Of a stretch of DNA of 64,000 nucleotides, positions 32,117-47,344 are shown one piece after another. Position 1 is the first letter of the stretch. The number at the start of each line of letters is the position of its first letter. Source of the DNA: Microvirga rosea (lineage in GTDB: Bacteria > Pseudomonadota > Alphaproteobacteria > Rhizobiales > Beijerinckiaceae); contig NZ_JAJDOP010000007.1 in assembly GCF_020595095.1 (NCBI RefSeq), positions 124,001-188,000 of the forward strand, given 5' to 3'. The notes beneath the pieces are model-generated. The model was not told the origin of the DNA. It searched no databases and saw nothing but the letters and a program-made list of their open reading frames with translations. Made by a program: the position numbers and the translations under genes.

Positions 32117-32578
32117 ATGCGCCAGTTTGACCTTGCCCCCCTGTACCGCAACACGGTCGGCTTCGACCGTCTTTTCTCGATGCTCGACCAGTTCGTCGGC
32201 GTCGACGCGGCTCCGAGCTATCCGCCCTACAACATCGAGCGGACCGGTGAGAACGCATACCGGATCTCGGTTGCGGTCGCCGGCTTCACCGATCAGGACC
32301 TTTCCATCGAAGTGAAGGAAAACGCCCTGTCGATCCGCGGTGAGAAGAAAGCCTCGGAAGAGCGCAAGACGGATGTCCTGTATCAGGGGATCGCGGCTCG
32401 CACCTTCGAGCGCCGTTTCCAGCTCGCCGACGGTGTCCAGGTAGTGGGTGCAGCCCTTGAAAACGGGCTGCTGCACGTGGACCTCACCCGGCAGATCCCC
32501 GAAGCCAAGAAGCCGAAGCTCATTCCGATCAACACCAACGGTGTGTCCCGGACCATCGAGGCCCAGCAGGCCGCGTAA
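32117..32578 (+). CDS. Small heat-shock protein Hsp20 (IbpA-like)
   Basis: 153 residues: MRQFDLAPLYRNTVGFDRLF is the class A rhizobial Hsp20 start; the alpha-crystallin domain runs from ~35 to 130 (PPYNIERTGENAYRISVAVAGF, ENALSIRGEKK, ALENGLLHVDL), with a short tail containing the I-x-I-like IPIN. ATP-independent holdase for unfolding proteins. A RpoH promoter and a ROSE-like leader precede it. Confidence 0.95.
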   Translation: MRQFDLAPLYRNTVGFDRLFSMLDQFVGVDAAPSYPPYNIERTGENAYRISVAVAGFTDQDLSIEVKENALSIRGEKKASEERKTDVLYQGIAARTFERRFQLADGVQVVGAALENGLLHVDLTRQIPEAKKPKLIPINTNGVSRTIEAQQAA

Positions 32579-32603
32579 ATCCGCAGGCCTTGCCGATCGG
32601 CAT

Positions 32604-32633
32604 AAAAAAGGCGCCCCGGCAAAACCGGGGCGC
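32604..32633 (-). terminator. Terminator of the threonine aldolase gene
   Basis: GCGCCCCGG (32611-32619) and CCGGGGCGC (32625-32633), 5-nt loop, followed on the minus strand by CTTTTTT (32610-32604). It lies between convergent hsp20 and the aldolase gene and has a T-run only for the latter. Confidence 0.85.
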
Positions 32634-32753
32634 AATGCTATTCGTTCTTGATTATCAGACCTGGTCCTTTGAGTCCCGCTGGGGCTGGAGGCACCCCGGT
32701 GTTCGGTCTCGAGGGCAGACATCGTCGGAGAATGCGGCAGGGTTAGGGCGAAG

Positions 32754-33830
32754 TCATTCCGCCGCTTGTCTTGCGACCGCGCCGCGGGCGATCTCGATGA
32801 GCCGGCCGACGTCCTCCTCCGGGGTCATGAAGGAAGTGACGAGGCGCACCAGAGCCTCGTCGGGCGCAATCGCTTCTCCCTCCGGCAGACTCGCCTCCGT
32901 CCATCCCATGAACAGCACGCCTGCCGTCCTCAGGGCCTCGCTCATGGCCTTCGGGATGATCGGAAACACCTCGTTTGCCTCGACCGGCCAGGCGAGACGG
33001 ACGCCGGGGAGCTGCTTCAGTCCTTCGGCGAGCAGGCCCGCCATCCTGTTGGCATGACGGGCATTGGCGAGCCAGTGATCGTCGGCGAAGTAGCCCTCGA
33101 GCTGCGCGGCGATGAGGCGCCCTTTCGAGATGATCTGCCCAGCCCGCTTCGAGCGATAATCAAGGGCCTCCGCCAGTTCCGGCCGGAAAACGACGATCGC
33201 CTCCGCCATCAGGCAGCCGTTCTTGGTCGCCCCGAAGGAAAGAATGTCCACCCCCTGCTTCCATGTCATCTCCGCCGGCGTGCAGCCGAGGGACACCAGG
33301 GCGTTGACGAAGCGCGCTCCGTCCATATGCAGCGCCATGCCATGTTCGCGACACACGGCCGCCAGTGCCGCGATCTCGTCGCGGGCGTAGACCGTGCCGC
33401 ATTCCGTTGCCTGAGAAATGGAGAGCGCCTTCGGGGGCATTTGCTTCACCGATTTCGGAAGGCCCTGCAGATAGGATTTGACCGTCGGGACATCGAGCTT
33501 GGCGGCGATCCCCGGCAGGCCGATCAGCTTGGCCCCATGCATGAAGAATTCCGGGGCGCCGCACTCATCGTCGATCACATGCGCCTCCCGGTGACAAACG
33601 CACAGGCCCCACGGCGGCACGGCGGAGGAAAGCGCAAGCGCATTGGCGGCCGTTCCCGTGGTGACGAGGAAAACCGCGACGTCGCGTTCGAAAATCTCGG
33701 AAAACCGCGCCTTCACGCGCCGGGTGATCTCATCGGCTCCGTAGGCCGCCATGGCGCCTGCATTGGCCTGCATCAGGGCCTGCATCACCGGCGCGCTGGC
33801 GCCGACAACATTATCGCTCGCAAAATTCAT
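32754..33830 (-). CDS. Low-specificity L-threonine aldolase (PLP)
   Basis: 358 residues from the ATG at 33830, preceded by AAGGAGAC 7 nt upstream; a longer frame to 33923 is unsupported. MNFASDNVVGASAPVMQAL, YGADEITRR, TGTAANALAL (PLP phosphate), LHMDGARFVNA and the PLP-lysine in LSFGATKNGCLMAE identify the beta-eliminating-lyase/threonine aldolase family. Reaction: L-threonine (or allo-threonine) to glycine + acetaldehyde, cytosolic. Single-gene unit with its own terminator. Confidence 0.92.
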   Translation of the reverse strand: MNFASDNVVGASAPVMQALMQANAGAMAAYGADEITRRVKARFSEIFERDVAVFLVTTGTAANALALSSAVPPWGLCVCHREAHVIDDECGAPEFFMHGAKLIGLPGIAAKLDVPTVKSYLQGLPKSVKQMPPKALSISQATECGTVYARDEIAALAAVCREHGMALHMDGARFVNALVSLGCTPAEMTWKQGVDILSFGATKNGCLMAEAIVVFRPELAEALDYRSKRAGQIISKGRLIAAQLEGYFADDHWLANARHANRMAGLLAEGLKQLPGVRLAWPVEANEVFPIIPKAMSEALRTAGVLFMGWTEASLPEGEAIAPDEALVRLVTSFMTPEEDVGRLIEIARGAVARQAAE

Positions 33831-34333
33831 GAAATCGTCTCCTTGGGGCCGAACCGTCACGACTTGGACGATCAAGTCAAGGACATTGACCCATCGGAGA
33901 AGCCTTTCGTCCTCAGCGCCCAAAGCATGCCTTTGTTACATTCCGAAGGCTCCGCTTGAAACTTTTGTCTAAAACTTTTCTAAACCCTCTTGTGCCGATG
34001 GCTGAGTTCTGGCAATTTGCATGCATTAGGACAGCGATGCTGTCCCATCTGAGCGCCTGCGCTCTTTCGTCCCTGAGGTTTTCTTGATGCTTCGCTCGAC
34101 GCGAACGAAACGAGATACCAATAAAACTGCCCGCAAAACGTGGGCGGAACGGGCGACTCTGGGCTGAATTCAAGCCCAAGGCAGCCCGCGAGGAGCGGGC
34201 TCCCCTGCCAGGATCCCGACCCTCCAAGAAACGCAAGAAGCGGCGGGCTCCGGATCTTCACCGACATCCGGCGGTCCCGAAACCCGCCTCGAACGAACCT
34301 TATGACCTGTTCGCCTGGATGCGAGGATCTGGA
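33831..34333. other. Long upstream region of gltB
   Basis: About 500 bp without a supported gene. It holds an imperfect 13-bp direct repeat AAACTTTTGTCTA / AAACTTTTCTAAA (33959-33984), a near-palindrome TGGGCT...AGCCCA around GAATTC (34160-34178) and a hairpin AGCCCGC / GCGGGCT (34183-34189, 34195-34201). The latter two could form a structured gltB leader. No recognised riboswitch. Confidence 0.45.
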
Positions 34334-39046
<4,713 letters not shown>

Positions 39047-39064
39047 GGATCGGGGGCACTTCCA

Positions 39065-40486
<1,422 letters not shown>

Positions 40487-40510
40487 TCTCGAGGGCTCCT
40501 CCAAGGTGTT

Positions 40511-40546
40511 GCCGAAATCGCCCGAGCCATGCCGGGCGATTTCGGC
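40511..40546. terminator. Long hairpin between convergent gltD and the 40567 gene
   Basis: Perfect 14-bp inverted repeat (40511-40524 and 40533-40546) with an 8-nt loop and no T-run; a shared terminator or mRNA 3' stabiliser for both converging units. Confidence 0.7.
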
Positions 40547-40566
40547 GCCTGCTTCATGCAGAGTGC

Positions 40567-41109
40567 CTAATATGGACCGCTCCAGATTTTGACCGTGATG
40601 CGATGGTCCTGCCCGCCCGTTTGCGCGGATACGGAGATCAGCTCGGAGAACTGGTCATGGGGCGGCCTGATGTTGATATCGACGTCGGGCTTTGCGTCGG
40701 CGACAAGCTGCTCATAAGCCCTCAGGGCCTTCTTTTCGGCCGTGAATTTAAGCTTGGGAATTGAACGGGCCTCGAGCAGGGACAGAAGATCGACGGCTTT
40801 TCGATATTGCCACCCGGTGATTTCTGTCTCCTCCGGCAATCCCTTGATGGCGAACGTGTAGATCTGGGTCCGATATTCGCATTGGGTCTGTTCGAGATGA
40901 ACCACGACGGTGCCGTTGAGCCGGAGCGTCTCCCGGGCCGCCCTCCTGCTGCCGTCGAGCGCAAACCCACCCTTCGCGAAAACGGGTTCGGGCACGTCGA
41001 GCACGCATTCACCCGAACCCTGCTCTTCGGCCCAGGCCTCGGACATGCCTGAATACAGGGGCAAAACGGCCACGATGAGGAGGGTCCGGACAACGTGAAC
41101 AATCGCCAC
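40567..41109 (-). CDS. Secreted hypothetical protein
   Basis: 180 residues if started at the GTG at 41109, which gives the signal peptide VAIVHVVRTLLIVAVLPLYSGMSEAWA; a GTG at 41160, immediately after the stop of the DUF459 gene, adds 17 residues. The mature part has two cysteines (GECVLDVPEP, TQCEYRTQIY) and mixed beta-type sequence such as LNGTVVVHLEQTQ. No family recognised. Third gene of a minus-strand operon with DUF459 and an MltB-type transglycosylase, so probably periplasmic. Confidence 0.65.
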   Translation of the reverse strand: MAIVHVVRTLLIVAVLPLYSGMSEAWAEEQGSGECVLDVPEPVFAKGGFALDGSRRAARETLRLNGTVVVHLEQTQCEYRTQIYTFAIKGLPEETEITGWQYRKAVDLLSLLEARSIPKLKFTAEKKALRAYEQLVADAKPDVDINIRPPHDQFSELISVSAQTGGQDHRITVKIWSGPY

Positions 41110-41160
41110 CCGGCAGTGGTACGATATATCGCGAACCGCCACAACCGGGCTTGAAGGCAC

Positions 41161-42444
41161 CTAGAGTGGCGGCCAGCGGAAGTCGTCGGCGCGGCCAGGT
41201 CGCGCACTCGGGGCGACGCCGTCCCGCAGCGCCCGCTGGATCGGATAGACCTGATCGCCCGAGAGCTTCGGCTTGCTGGAGATCAGCGTGCCGCTGGGGG
41301 TCACCTCCGGGCGGTTGAGAGGCAGAACCGGCCCGATCAGGGGCTTCGAGGGCAAGGATACGGGGCTCGCGGCTTCCGGAGGAGCCGGAATGGCGGCCTC
41401 GATCGAGGAAGGCGTGGGGGAGGTTTCGGTCCCTCCCTCCACCGGGCGTGGCGGAACCGCATTGGCCGTTCCAACCTGATTTGCCGAGATGATGCGCTTG
41501 ATCTCGGTATCGGCAAAATGGGCAAGCTTGCGGGCACCCGCCTTCGTGAACGAAACCCCATCGCTCGACCGGAGCTTGGCCGGCTGCCCGTCGATGTCCG
41601 GGCCCGTGGCCGTATAACGGCTGTCCTCGTCAACGAAGCCCGGCCAGATGTCCACATAGGTGCCGCCGTTGCGATGGACGCTCTCCTGAAAGATCTCGTT
41701 CATGGCCACGAGATCCTCCGACATCGCCTCGTTCTTCATGGGCGGAAGACCGATCCAGATGACCGGAATCCCGCGCTCCTTGAAGGTTCTCAGCACCCCA
41801 TCGATCCGCTGGCGATAGGCTTCGCGCCATGCGGGCGAAAGGGGCTCGTGGTCACCGTTTTGATCCTTGAAGGAGATCCTGTCCTTCGACCCCAGCATGA
41901 CAACCACGAGGCTGGCCTTCTGCCCGCCGTCCAGGACCTCGCGGATGAATTTCGGCCACTCCTCCGCGTCGGCCCGCAGGAGGCCGCTTTCCTCTTTCGT
42001 CTTGCGGACGACCGCAACGTCATCGGAATCCGCATAGAGATCCGCGATTCCCTGTCCTGCGGCGCCGGCCAGCGCATCGCCGAACACGACGACCTGCGTG
42101 GCGGCATTCGTCTTGGGCTTTTCCTGGCGGGCCACCGCGGCCGGGGGAGGCGCCGGGCGCCGCGGCCGCGCCACGGGTTTGCGCGACGAAGGCGGCGGTT
42201 CATCCGGCACGCCGAACAAACGACGGAAACTGAAGCCCGGTTGCGGCTGAGCCGGCTGGACGAGCTTGCCGGGATAATAACCGGGTGGATACGCCCGCAT
42301 ATCCCTTGAGCCTGGAGGCGGTGGCTGGCCATAGGGCCCGTAGGGAGGGGGGTAGCCTGGCTGTGCCCATGCCGAAAGACTACCGCCGACCAGTAGGAGC
42401 GGCAGGACGATCAGCAGGTGGCGCAGGGCGCAAGGCATCCTCAT
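41161..42444 (-). CDS. DUF459 SGNH-like protein lacking catalytic Ser and His
   Basis: 427 residues. Signal peptide (to about SAWA), a Pro/Tyr/Gly-rich linker (30-110), then an SGNH-fold domain (~115-315) with VVVFGDALAGA, VVVMLGSKDR and SSDGVSFTKAGARKLAHF. The block I serine of SGNH hydrolases (G-D-S) is Ala124 and the C-terminal D-x-x-H histidine is Ser298, so a conventional hydrolase activity is unlikely. A disordered C-terminal tail (320-427) follows. Possible role: carbohydrate or peptidoglycan binding in the periplasm. It sits 57 bp after the MltB-type gene. Confidence 0.8.
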   Translation of the reverse strand: MRMPCALRHLLIVLPLLLVGGSLSAWAQPGYPPPYGPYGQPPPPGSRDMRAYPPGYYPGKLVQPAQPQPGFSFRRLFGVPDEPPPSSRKPVARPRRPAPPPAAVARQEKPKTNAATQVVVFGDALAGAAGQGIADLYADSDDVAVVRKTKEESGLLRADAEEWPKFIREVLDGGQKASLVVVMLGSKDRISFKDQNGDHEPLSPAWREAYRQRIDGVLRTFKERGIPVIWIGLPPMKNEAMSEDLVAMNEIFQESVHRNGGTYVDIWPGFVDEDSRYTATGPDIDGQPAKLRSSDGVSFTKAGARKLAHFADTEIKRIISANQVGTANAVPPRPVEGGTETSPTPSSIEAAIPAPPEAASPVSLPSKPLIGPVLPLNRPEVTPSGTLISSKPKLSGDQVYPIQRALRDGVAPSARPGRADDFRWPPL

Positions 42445-42501
42445 CGGCGGTTCCCTCTCGGAGCGGACCCGCTTCCTATATAGAGCCCTGCCGAGGCTCC
42501 G

Positions 42502-43725
42502 TCAGCGGGCCGCGCGCAATTCCTGCAAAAGGGCGAGGTCGGCATAGCCATCCGGAACCAAGCCGCGTCTGAGCTGGAAGTTCCGAACTGCCTCCCGCGT
42601 CTTGGAGCCGAGCTTGCCGTCCGCATTGCCGTCATAGAAGCCGAGGTTTGCCAGATGCTGCTGCACCTCCTCGCGCTGTTCCTTGTCCAGCAAGGGTTTG
42701 CCCTTGGGCCAGTTGCCCTGGATCGGCATACCTCCCATGACCCGATCGCCCAGATAGGCAACGCCCATCGCGTAGGCATCGGAGGAATTGTACGACTTGA
42801 TCACGTCATAATTGTCGGTGACCAGAAAACTCGGTCCGCTTGCGCCACCCGGCAAGAACAGGGACGCCTCACCGGAGCGAGGCAGCGCCTTTCCGTCTGC
42901 CCGCCGCAGGCCAAGGGCGGCCCAGCTGGAAAAGCCCTGCCTGAGGTTGCGGAAATCGAAGCCTTTCGGAAGCTTCACCTCGAATCCCCAAGGAAGGCCC
43001 GGCTCCCATCCCTGCTGACGCAGATAGTTGGCGGTTGACGCCAGCGCATCGGGAACCGAGGTCCAGATATCCCGCGTCCCGTCCCGATTGCCGTCCACGG
43101 CGAATTTCATGAAGCTCGAGGGCATGAACTGTGTCTGGCCCATGGCGCCGGCCCAGGAACCCAGCATCTTTTCCCGATCGACATGGTCGTTCTCCAGGAT
43201 TTGCAGAGCCGTCAAAAGCTCCTCCTTGAAGAAGTCGCCGCGGTAGCGGGTATACGCCAGGGTCGCAAGGGCACGGACTACGTAAATCGAGCCGGTGAAG
43301 CTGCCGAAATTGGTTTCCATTCCCCAGACGCCGAGCACGACGGAGCGCGGTACCCCGTAGGTCCGCTCGACCAGGTCGAGGGTCCGAGACCACTCGGACG
43401 CCATCTGCCGACCCCGGTCCAGACGCTGCGCGGAGACGGAACCTTCGATGTATTCCCAGATCGGCCGAACGAATTCCGACTGCTTTTTCGTCAGGGCGAT
43501 GATCTTGGGATCCGGCTCGACCCCGCGAAACGCCTCGTTGAAGGTGGCGCGCGAGACGCCCCGGGCCTTTGCCGGGCCCCACAGATTTTCGACGAAGGAT
43601 TGGAAGCTTCCCTGCGCCTGGGCATGCGCTTGCGGAAATACGGCTTCCCGCCCTCCCGCCAGGGCCAAGCCGAGGAGAAGGGCGCCACAAAGGAGGCGAC
43701 GAACCAGGCGAACGGGCTGCTTCAT
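42502..43725 (-). CDS. Lytic murein transglycosylase, MltB type, with PG-binding domain
   Basis: 407 residues. Signal peptide (LLCGALLLGLALAGGREAVF), catalytic SLT_2 domain ~45-325 with VVLGVWGMETNFGSFTGSIYV (catalytic Glu), WAGAMGQTQFMPSSF and the N-Y-L-R motif in TANYLRQQGWEPG, then PG_binding_1 at ~345-405 (LDKEQREEVQQHLANLGFYDGNADGKLG...RRGLVPDG). Cleaves the MurNAc-GlcNAc bond with 1,6-anhydro product. First gene of the MltB-DUF459-hypothetical operon. Confidence 0.93.
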   Translation of the reverse strand: MKQPVRLVRRLLCGALLLGLALAGGREAVFPQAHAQAQGSFQSFVENLWGPAKARGVSRATFNEAFRGVEPDPKIIALTKKQSEFVRPIWEYIEGSVSAQRLDRGRQMASEWSRTLDLVERTYGVPRSVVLGVWGMETNFGSFTGSIYVVRALATLAYTRYRGDFFKEELLTALQILENDHVDREKMLGSWAGAMGQTQFMPSSFMKFAVDGNRDGTRDIWTSVPDALASTANYLRQQGWEPGLPWGFEVKLPKGFDFRNLRQGFSSWAALGLRRADGKALPRSGEASLFLPGGASGPSFLVTDNYDVIKSYNSSDAYAMGVAYLGDRVMGGMPIQGNWPKGKPLLDKEQREEVQQHLANLGFYDGNADGKLGSKTREAVRNFQLRRGLVPDGYADLALLQELRAAR

Positions 43726-43808
43726 AAAGGTCGCTCACGGTCAGGACAGGCACAAGAATCCCGCCATGCGACCTTATGAAGGTTAAAAGCTGGTTGATAG
43801 GGGGGGTC

Positions 43809-44795
43809 CTATGCGGCTTTCCGCTCCGCCAGAGCCCGCTCCCAATTCAACGCTTGAGCGACAATTTCCTCAAGATTGTCATGGCGAGGCTGCCACCCGA
43901 GGCCCCGAATCCGGTCGACCTTGGCCACGAGCGTGTCGGGGTCTCCCTCACGGCGAGGACTGTAACGGACCTCGAAATCGACGCCGGAGACGCTCTTCAC
44001 CACCCGAATCACATCGAGGACCGACGCCCCGTGGCCGTAGCCGCAATTCATGACGGTGCAGTCCCCGCCTTTACGGAGATGATCGAGGGCGACGAGATGG
44101 GCGCGAGCCAGGTCGTTGACTTGGACATAGTCCCGAATGCAAGTGCCGTCGGGCGTATCGTAATCGGTCCCGTAGACCTCGAGAAAGGGCCGCTGGCCAA
44201 GGGCCACCTGGGAGGCGACCTTCAGAAGGTGGGTGGCCTGGGGGGTCGATTGACCGGAACGCCCCTTGGGATCGGCTCCCGCCACATTGAAATAGCGCAG
44301 AACCGCATAACGCAGGCCGTGGGCCCGGTGGGCATCCTCCAGCATCCATTCGGTCACGGCCTTGGTGCGGCCGTACGGATTGATCGGCGCGACGGGGAGG
44401 TCCTCGCTGAGCGGGCTCACATCGGCATTGCCATAGACCGTGGCGGTTGAGGAAAAGATGAAGTGGCGAACGCCCTTTTCGACAGCCGTTTCGATCAGCG
44501 CGCGGGACTTCACCGTATTGTTTAGATAGTACGCGAGCGGATCGGCAACCGATTCCGGAACCACGATCCTGGCGGCGAAATGCAGGATGCTGTCGATTCC
44601 ATGCTCGTCGATGACGCGGGACACCAAACCCTGATCGCCGGCATCGCCCAGAACGAAGGTCGCGGCCGGAGGCACGGCCCATCGGTACCCGGTTGAAAGA
44701 TCGTCCAGAACGACCACCTTCTCACCGGCATCCAAGAGCTCGAGCACCATGTGACTGCCGATATAGCCGGCGCCGCCGACGACCAGAACCGCCAT
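43809..44795 (-). CDS. galE: UDP-glucose 4-epimerase
   Basis: 328 residues. Rossmann VLVVGGAGYIGSHMVLELL, SSTATVYGN, catalytic Y-x3-K in NPYGRTKAVTEWML, and YGTDYDTPDGTCIRDYVQVNDLARAH, the bacterial GalE signature. Interconverts UDP-glucose and UDP-galactose for surface polysaccharide. Divergent from galU, 180 bp apart, so the two nucleotide-sugar genes share a promoter region. Confidence 0.95.
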   Translation of the reverse strand: MAVLVVGGAGYIGSHMVLELLDAGEKVVVLDDLSTGYRWAVPPAATFVLGDAGDQGLVSRVIDEHGIDSILHFAARIVVPESVADPLAYYLNNTVKSRALIETAVEKGVRHFIFSSTATVYGNADVSPLSEDLPVAPINPYGRTKAVTEWMLEDAHRAHGLRYAVLRYFNVAGADPKGRSGQSTPQATHLLKVASQVALGQRPFLEVYGTDYDTPDGTCIRDYVQVNDLARAHLVALDHLRKGGDCTVMNCGYGHGASVLDVIRVVKSVSGVDFEVRYSPRREGDPDTLVAKVDRIRGLGWQPRHDNLEEIVAQALNWERALAERKAA

Positions 44796-44974
44796 CCGTA
44801 TCTCCCGAAAGCCATGTTGTTACAGCTTAACCCTAACGCTTCACCCCCAATTCAGATCCGCCGCCGCAAAAGGAAATGCGCCTGATTGCAACAAGACCTT
44901 CACTCAGGCGTTATAGACCCGTCGAACCTTGACAGTTCGCCTCCTCCGTTTCTCCTTAGGTATCCTTCGCCCCA

Positions 44975-45853
44975 ATGGCTCACTCCATGAAGCGCATCCG
45001 CAAAGCAGTTCTGCCCGTCGCCGGTCTCGGCACCCGTTTCCTGCCGGCCACCAAGGCCGTTCCAAAGGAAATGCTCTGCGTGGTGGACCGTCCCGTCGTG
45101 CAGCACGTGGTGGACGACGCCCGCGCGGCGGGCATCGAGCATTTCATCTTCGTGACCGGTCGCAACAAGGCGGTCATCGAGGATCACTTCGACATTGCCT
45201 ATGAGCTGAACCAGACCCTCGCGGGCCGCAACAAGACGAAGGAACTGGAATCCCTTGCAAAGGACCAGATTCAGGCGGGCCAGACGAGCTTCACCCGCCA
45301 GCAGGAGCCCCTCGGGCTCGGCCATGCGGTCTGGTGCGCGCGGGAGATCGTCGGAGACGAGCCCTTCGCGGTCATCCTTCCCGACATGCTGAGCCGCGGC
45401 TCCATGGCCCAGATGATCGCCGCCTATGAAAAGCACGGCGGCAACGTCATCGCGGTCGAAGAGGTGCCGGAGGACCAGACGCACCAGTACGGGATCGTCT
45501 CGGTCGGCCAGGAATTCGGCCAGACCTTCGAGATTACCGGCATGGTGGAAAAGCCCCCGAAAGGCACCGCTCCCTCCAACTACATCATTTCCGGCCGCTA
45601 CATCCTCCAGCCGGAGATCTTCGATCTTCTGTCCACGCAGGAGCGCGGCGCGGGCAATGAGATCCAGCTGACGGATTCGATGATTCGCCTCATGAAGGAG
45701 CAGTCCTTCTTCGGCATGAAGTATGACGGCCAGACCTACGATACCGGCTCCAAGATCGGCTTCCTCATGGCGAATGTCGCCTATGCGCTGGAGCGGGACG
45801 ATCTCGGCCCGGATTTCCGCCGGGAACTCGAGGCCCTTCTGCGGCAGAAGTGA
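44975..45853 (+). CDS. galU: UTP-glucose-1-phosphate uridylyltransferase
   Basis: 292 residues (an ATG four codons in, at 44987, is also possible). VLPVAGLGTRFLPATKAVPKEM is the nucleotide-binding signature; VILPDML, EVPEDQTHQYGIVS and DTGSKIGFLMANVAYAL complete the GalU family pattern. Makes UDP-glucose from UTP and glucose 1-phosphate. Followed 49 bp later by the arabinose-5-phosphate isomerase gene. Confidence 0.96.
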   Translation: MAHSMKRIRKAVLPVAGLGTRFLPATKAVPKEMLCVVDRPVVQHVVDDARAAGIEHFIFVTGRNKAVIEDHFDIAYELNQTLAGRNKTKELESLAKDQIQAGQTSFTRQQEPLGLGHAVWCAREIVGDEPFAVILPDMLSRGSMAQMIAAYEKHGGNVIAVEEVPEDQTHQYGIVSVGQEFGQTFEITGMVEKPPKGTAPSNYIISGRYILQPEIFDLLSTQERGAGNEIQLTDSMIRLMKEQSFFGMKYDGQTYDTGSKIGFLMANVAYALERDDLGPDFRRELEALLRQK

Positions 45854-45902
45854 TCGCAGGCACGATTTTGCCAGGTGGCCGCCCCGTGCTAGACGGGCGG
45901 CC

Positions 45903-46898
45903 ATGGCAACACCTCATCCTCTCCCTTCTTCCCCCGACCAGGCCGTGTCCTCCGCCCTGCGGACGCTTGCAACCGAGCGGGACGGCCTGACCGCCCTGAT
46001 GGATGCCTTGGACGATGGCCTGGGGCTGGTCTTCACGGCGTCCGTCGAGAAGATTGCGGCCGCGCAAGGCCGGGTGATCGTCACCGGAATCGGCAAATCC
46101 GGCCATATCGCCCGCAAGATGGTGGCGACCCTTGCGTCGACCGGCACCCCGGCTCACTACGTTCATCCCGCCGAGGCCAGCCACGGCGACCTGGGCATGG
46201 TGCAGCCGGACGACGTGATCATCGCCCTGTCCTGGTCCGGCGAGACGGCGGAGCTTGCCGACATCATCGGCTATGCCAAGCGCTTCCGGGTTCCGCTGAT
46301 TGCCCTGACGTCCAACGCGGCCTCGACCCTTGGGCATGCGGCCGATCTCTGCCTGACCTTGCCGAAAGCCAAGGAGGCTTGCCCCAACGGATTGGCTCCG
46401 ACGACCTCCACCACTATGCAGCTCGCCCTCGGCGACGCGCTGGCGGTCGCGCTTCTCGAGCGGCGGGGATTCACGGCGGAGCATTTCCGGGTGTTCCACC
46501 CCGGAGGAAAGCTTGGGGCACGCCTCAAGCTGGTGCGCGACGTGATGCACAAGAACGAGCGCCTGCCGATCGTCGGAATCGATGCGCGGATGAGCGAAGC
46601 CATCGAGGAGATCGGCCGCAAAGGCTTTGGCTCGGTGATCGTCGTTCACCCCGACGGTACGCTCGCCGGCATCGTCACCGACGGCGACCTGCGGCGCAAC
46701 CTGCGGCCCGAACTCGGTACCTTGCCCGTGACCGCCGTGATGACCAAAACGCCCCGCACCATCGCGCCCGACGACCTCCTCGCATCCGCCCTCGAAATCC
46801 AAGAAAGCTCGAAGATCACGGCCCTGATCGTGGTCGAGAACGGCCGCCCCGTCGGCCTCGTGCACTATCTGGACCTGCTGCGCGCCGGAGCTGCTTAA
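45903..46898 (+). CDS. kdsD: D-arabinose-5-phosphate isomerase (KpsF/GutQ family)
   Basis: 331 residues from the ATG at 45903. The SIS domain (~30-200) has VIVTGIGKSGHIARKMVATL, PAEASHGDLGM, LSWSGETAELADI and FHPGGKLGARL; two CBS modules follow (~205-330: GSVIVVHPDGTLAGIVTDGDLRRNL, SKITALIVVENGRPVGLVHYLDLL). Isomerises ribulose 5-P to arabinose 5-P for Kdo and lipopolysaccharide. With galU and galE it forms a sugar-nucleotide/LPS neighbourhood. The stop overlaps the convergent NfeD stop. Confidence 0.93.
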   Translation: MATPHPLPSSPDQAVSSALRTLATERDGLTALMDALDDGLGLVFTASVEKIAAAQGRVIVTGIGKSGHIARKMVATLASTGTPAHYVHPAEASHGDLGMVQPDDVIIALSWSGETAELADIIGYAKRFRVPLIALTSNAASTLGHAADLCLTLPKAKEACPNGLAPTTSTTMQLALGDALAVALLERRGFTAEHFRVFHPGGKLGARLKLVRDVMHKNERLPIVGIDARMSEAIEEIGRKGFGSVIVVHPDGTLAGIVTDGDLRRNLRPELGTLPVTAVMTKTPRTIAPDDLLASALEIQESSKITALIVVENGRPVGLVHYLDLLRAGAA

Positions 46899-47344
46899 GG
46901 ATCGTCGACCACGAGGGTCGAGCCCTCGACCCTGACAACTCTCACCCGCGCCCCTGCGAACCGGTCCGCGCCGGTCACGCGCCAGGAGCTGTCGTCGACC
47001 TTGATCCGCCCTTCCCCGTCCTTGATCGGGGTCTCGAGGACGAAGATGCGACCGACGAGGGATTGTCCCCGCCGGTTGAGGAAGTCGGCCTGCGTATCCG
47101 GCTGCAGTTTCGGACGGGTCAGGGCACGCCCGGCGAACACTGCAACGATCGACAGGAATGCGAAGAGAAGCGCCGATGCCTGCCAGGATAGGCCGAGAAC
47201 CGCATCGAGCACTCCGGTCGCGAGAGCCGCCAACCCCAGCCAGATGAAGAAGACACCCGGCGCCATCAGTTCGACGCCGGCGAGCAGAAGACCGAGAATG
47301 ATCCAGGCCCAGGCACCGAGGCCCGCGAAGGCGCTCGCGATCAT
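46895..47344 (-). CDS. NfeD-family membrane protein
   Basis: 149 residues: three hydrophobic segments (AWAWIILGLLLAGVELMAPGVF, IWLGLAALATGVL, ALLFAFLSIVAVFAG) and a C-terminal OB-fold domain (LVGRIFVLETPIKDGEGRIKV...GARVRVVRVEGSTLVVDDP). This is the short NfeD form, partner of stomatin-like proteins in the inner membrane. Its ATG overlaps the paraslipin stop by 4 bp (translational coupling); its stop shares CTTAAG with the convergent kdsD stop. Confidence 0.92.
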   Translation of the reverse strand: MIASAFAGLGAWAWIILGLLLAGVELMAPGVFFIWLGLAALATGVLDAVLGLSWQASALLFAFLSIVAVFAGRALTRPKLQPDTQADFLNRRGQSLVGRIFVLETPIKDGEGRIKVDDSSWRVTGADRFAGARVRVVRVEGSTLVVDDP

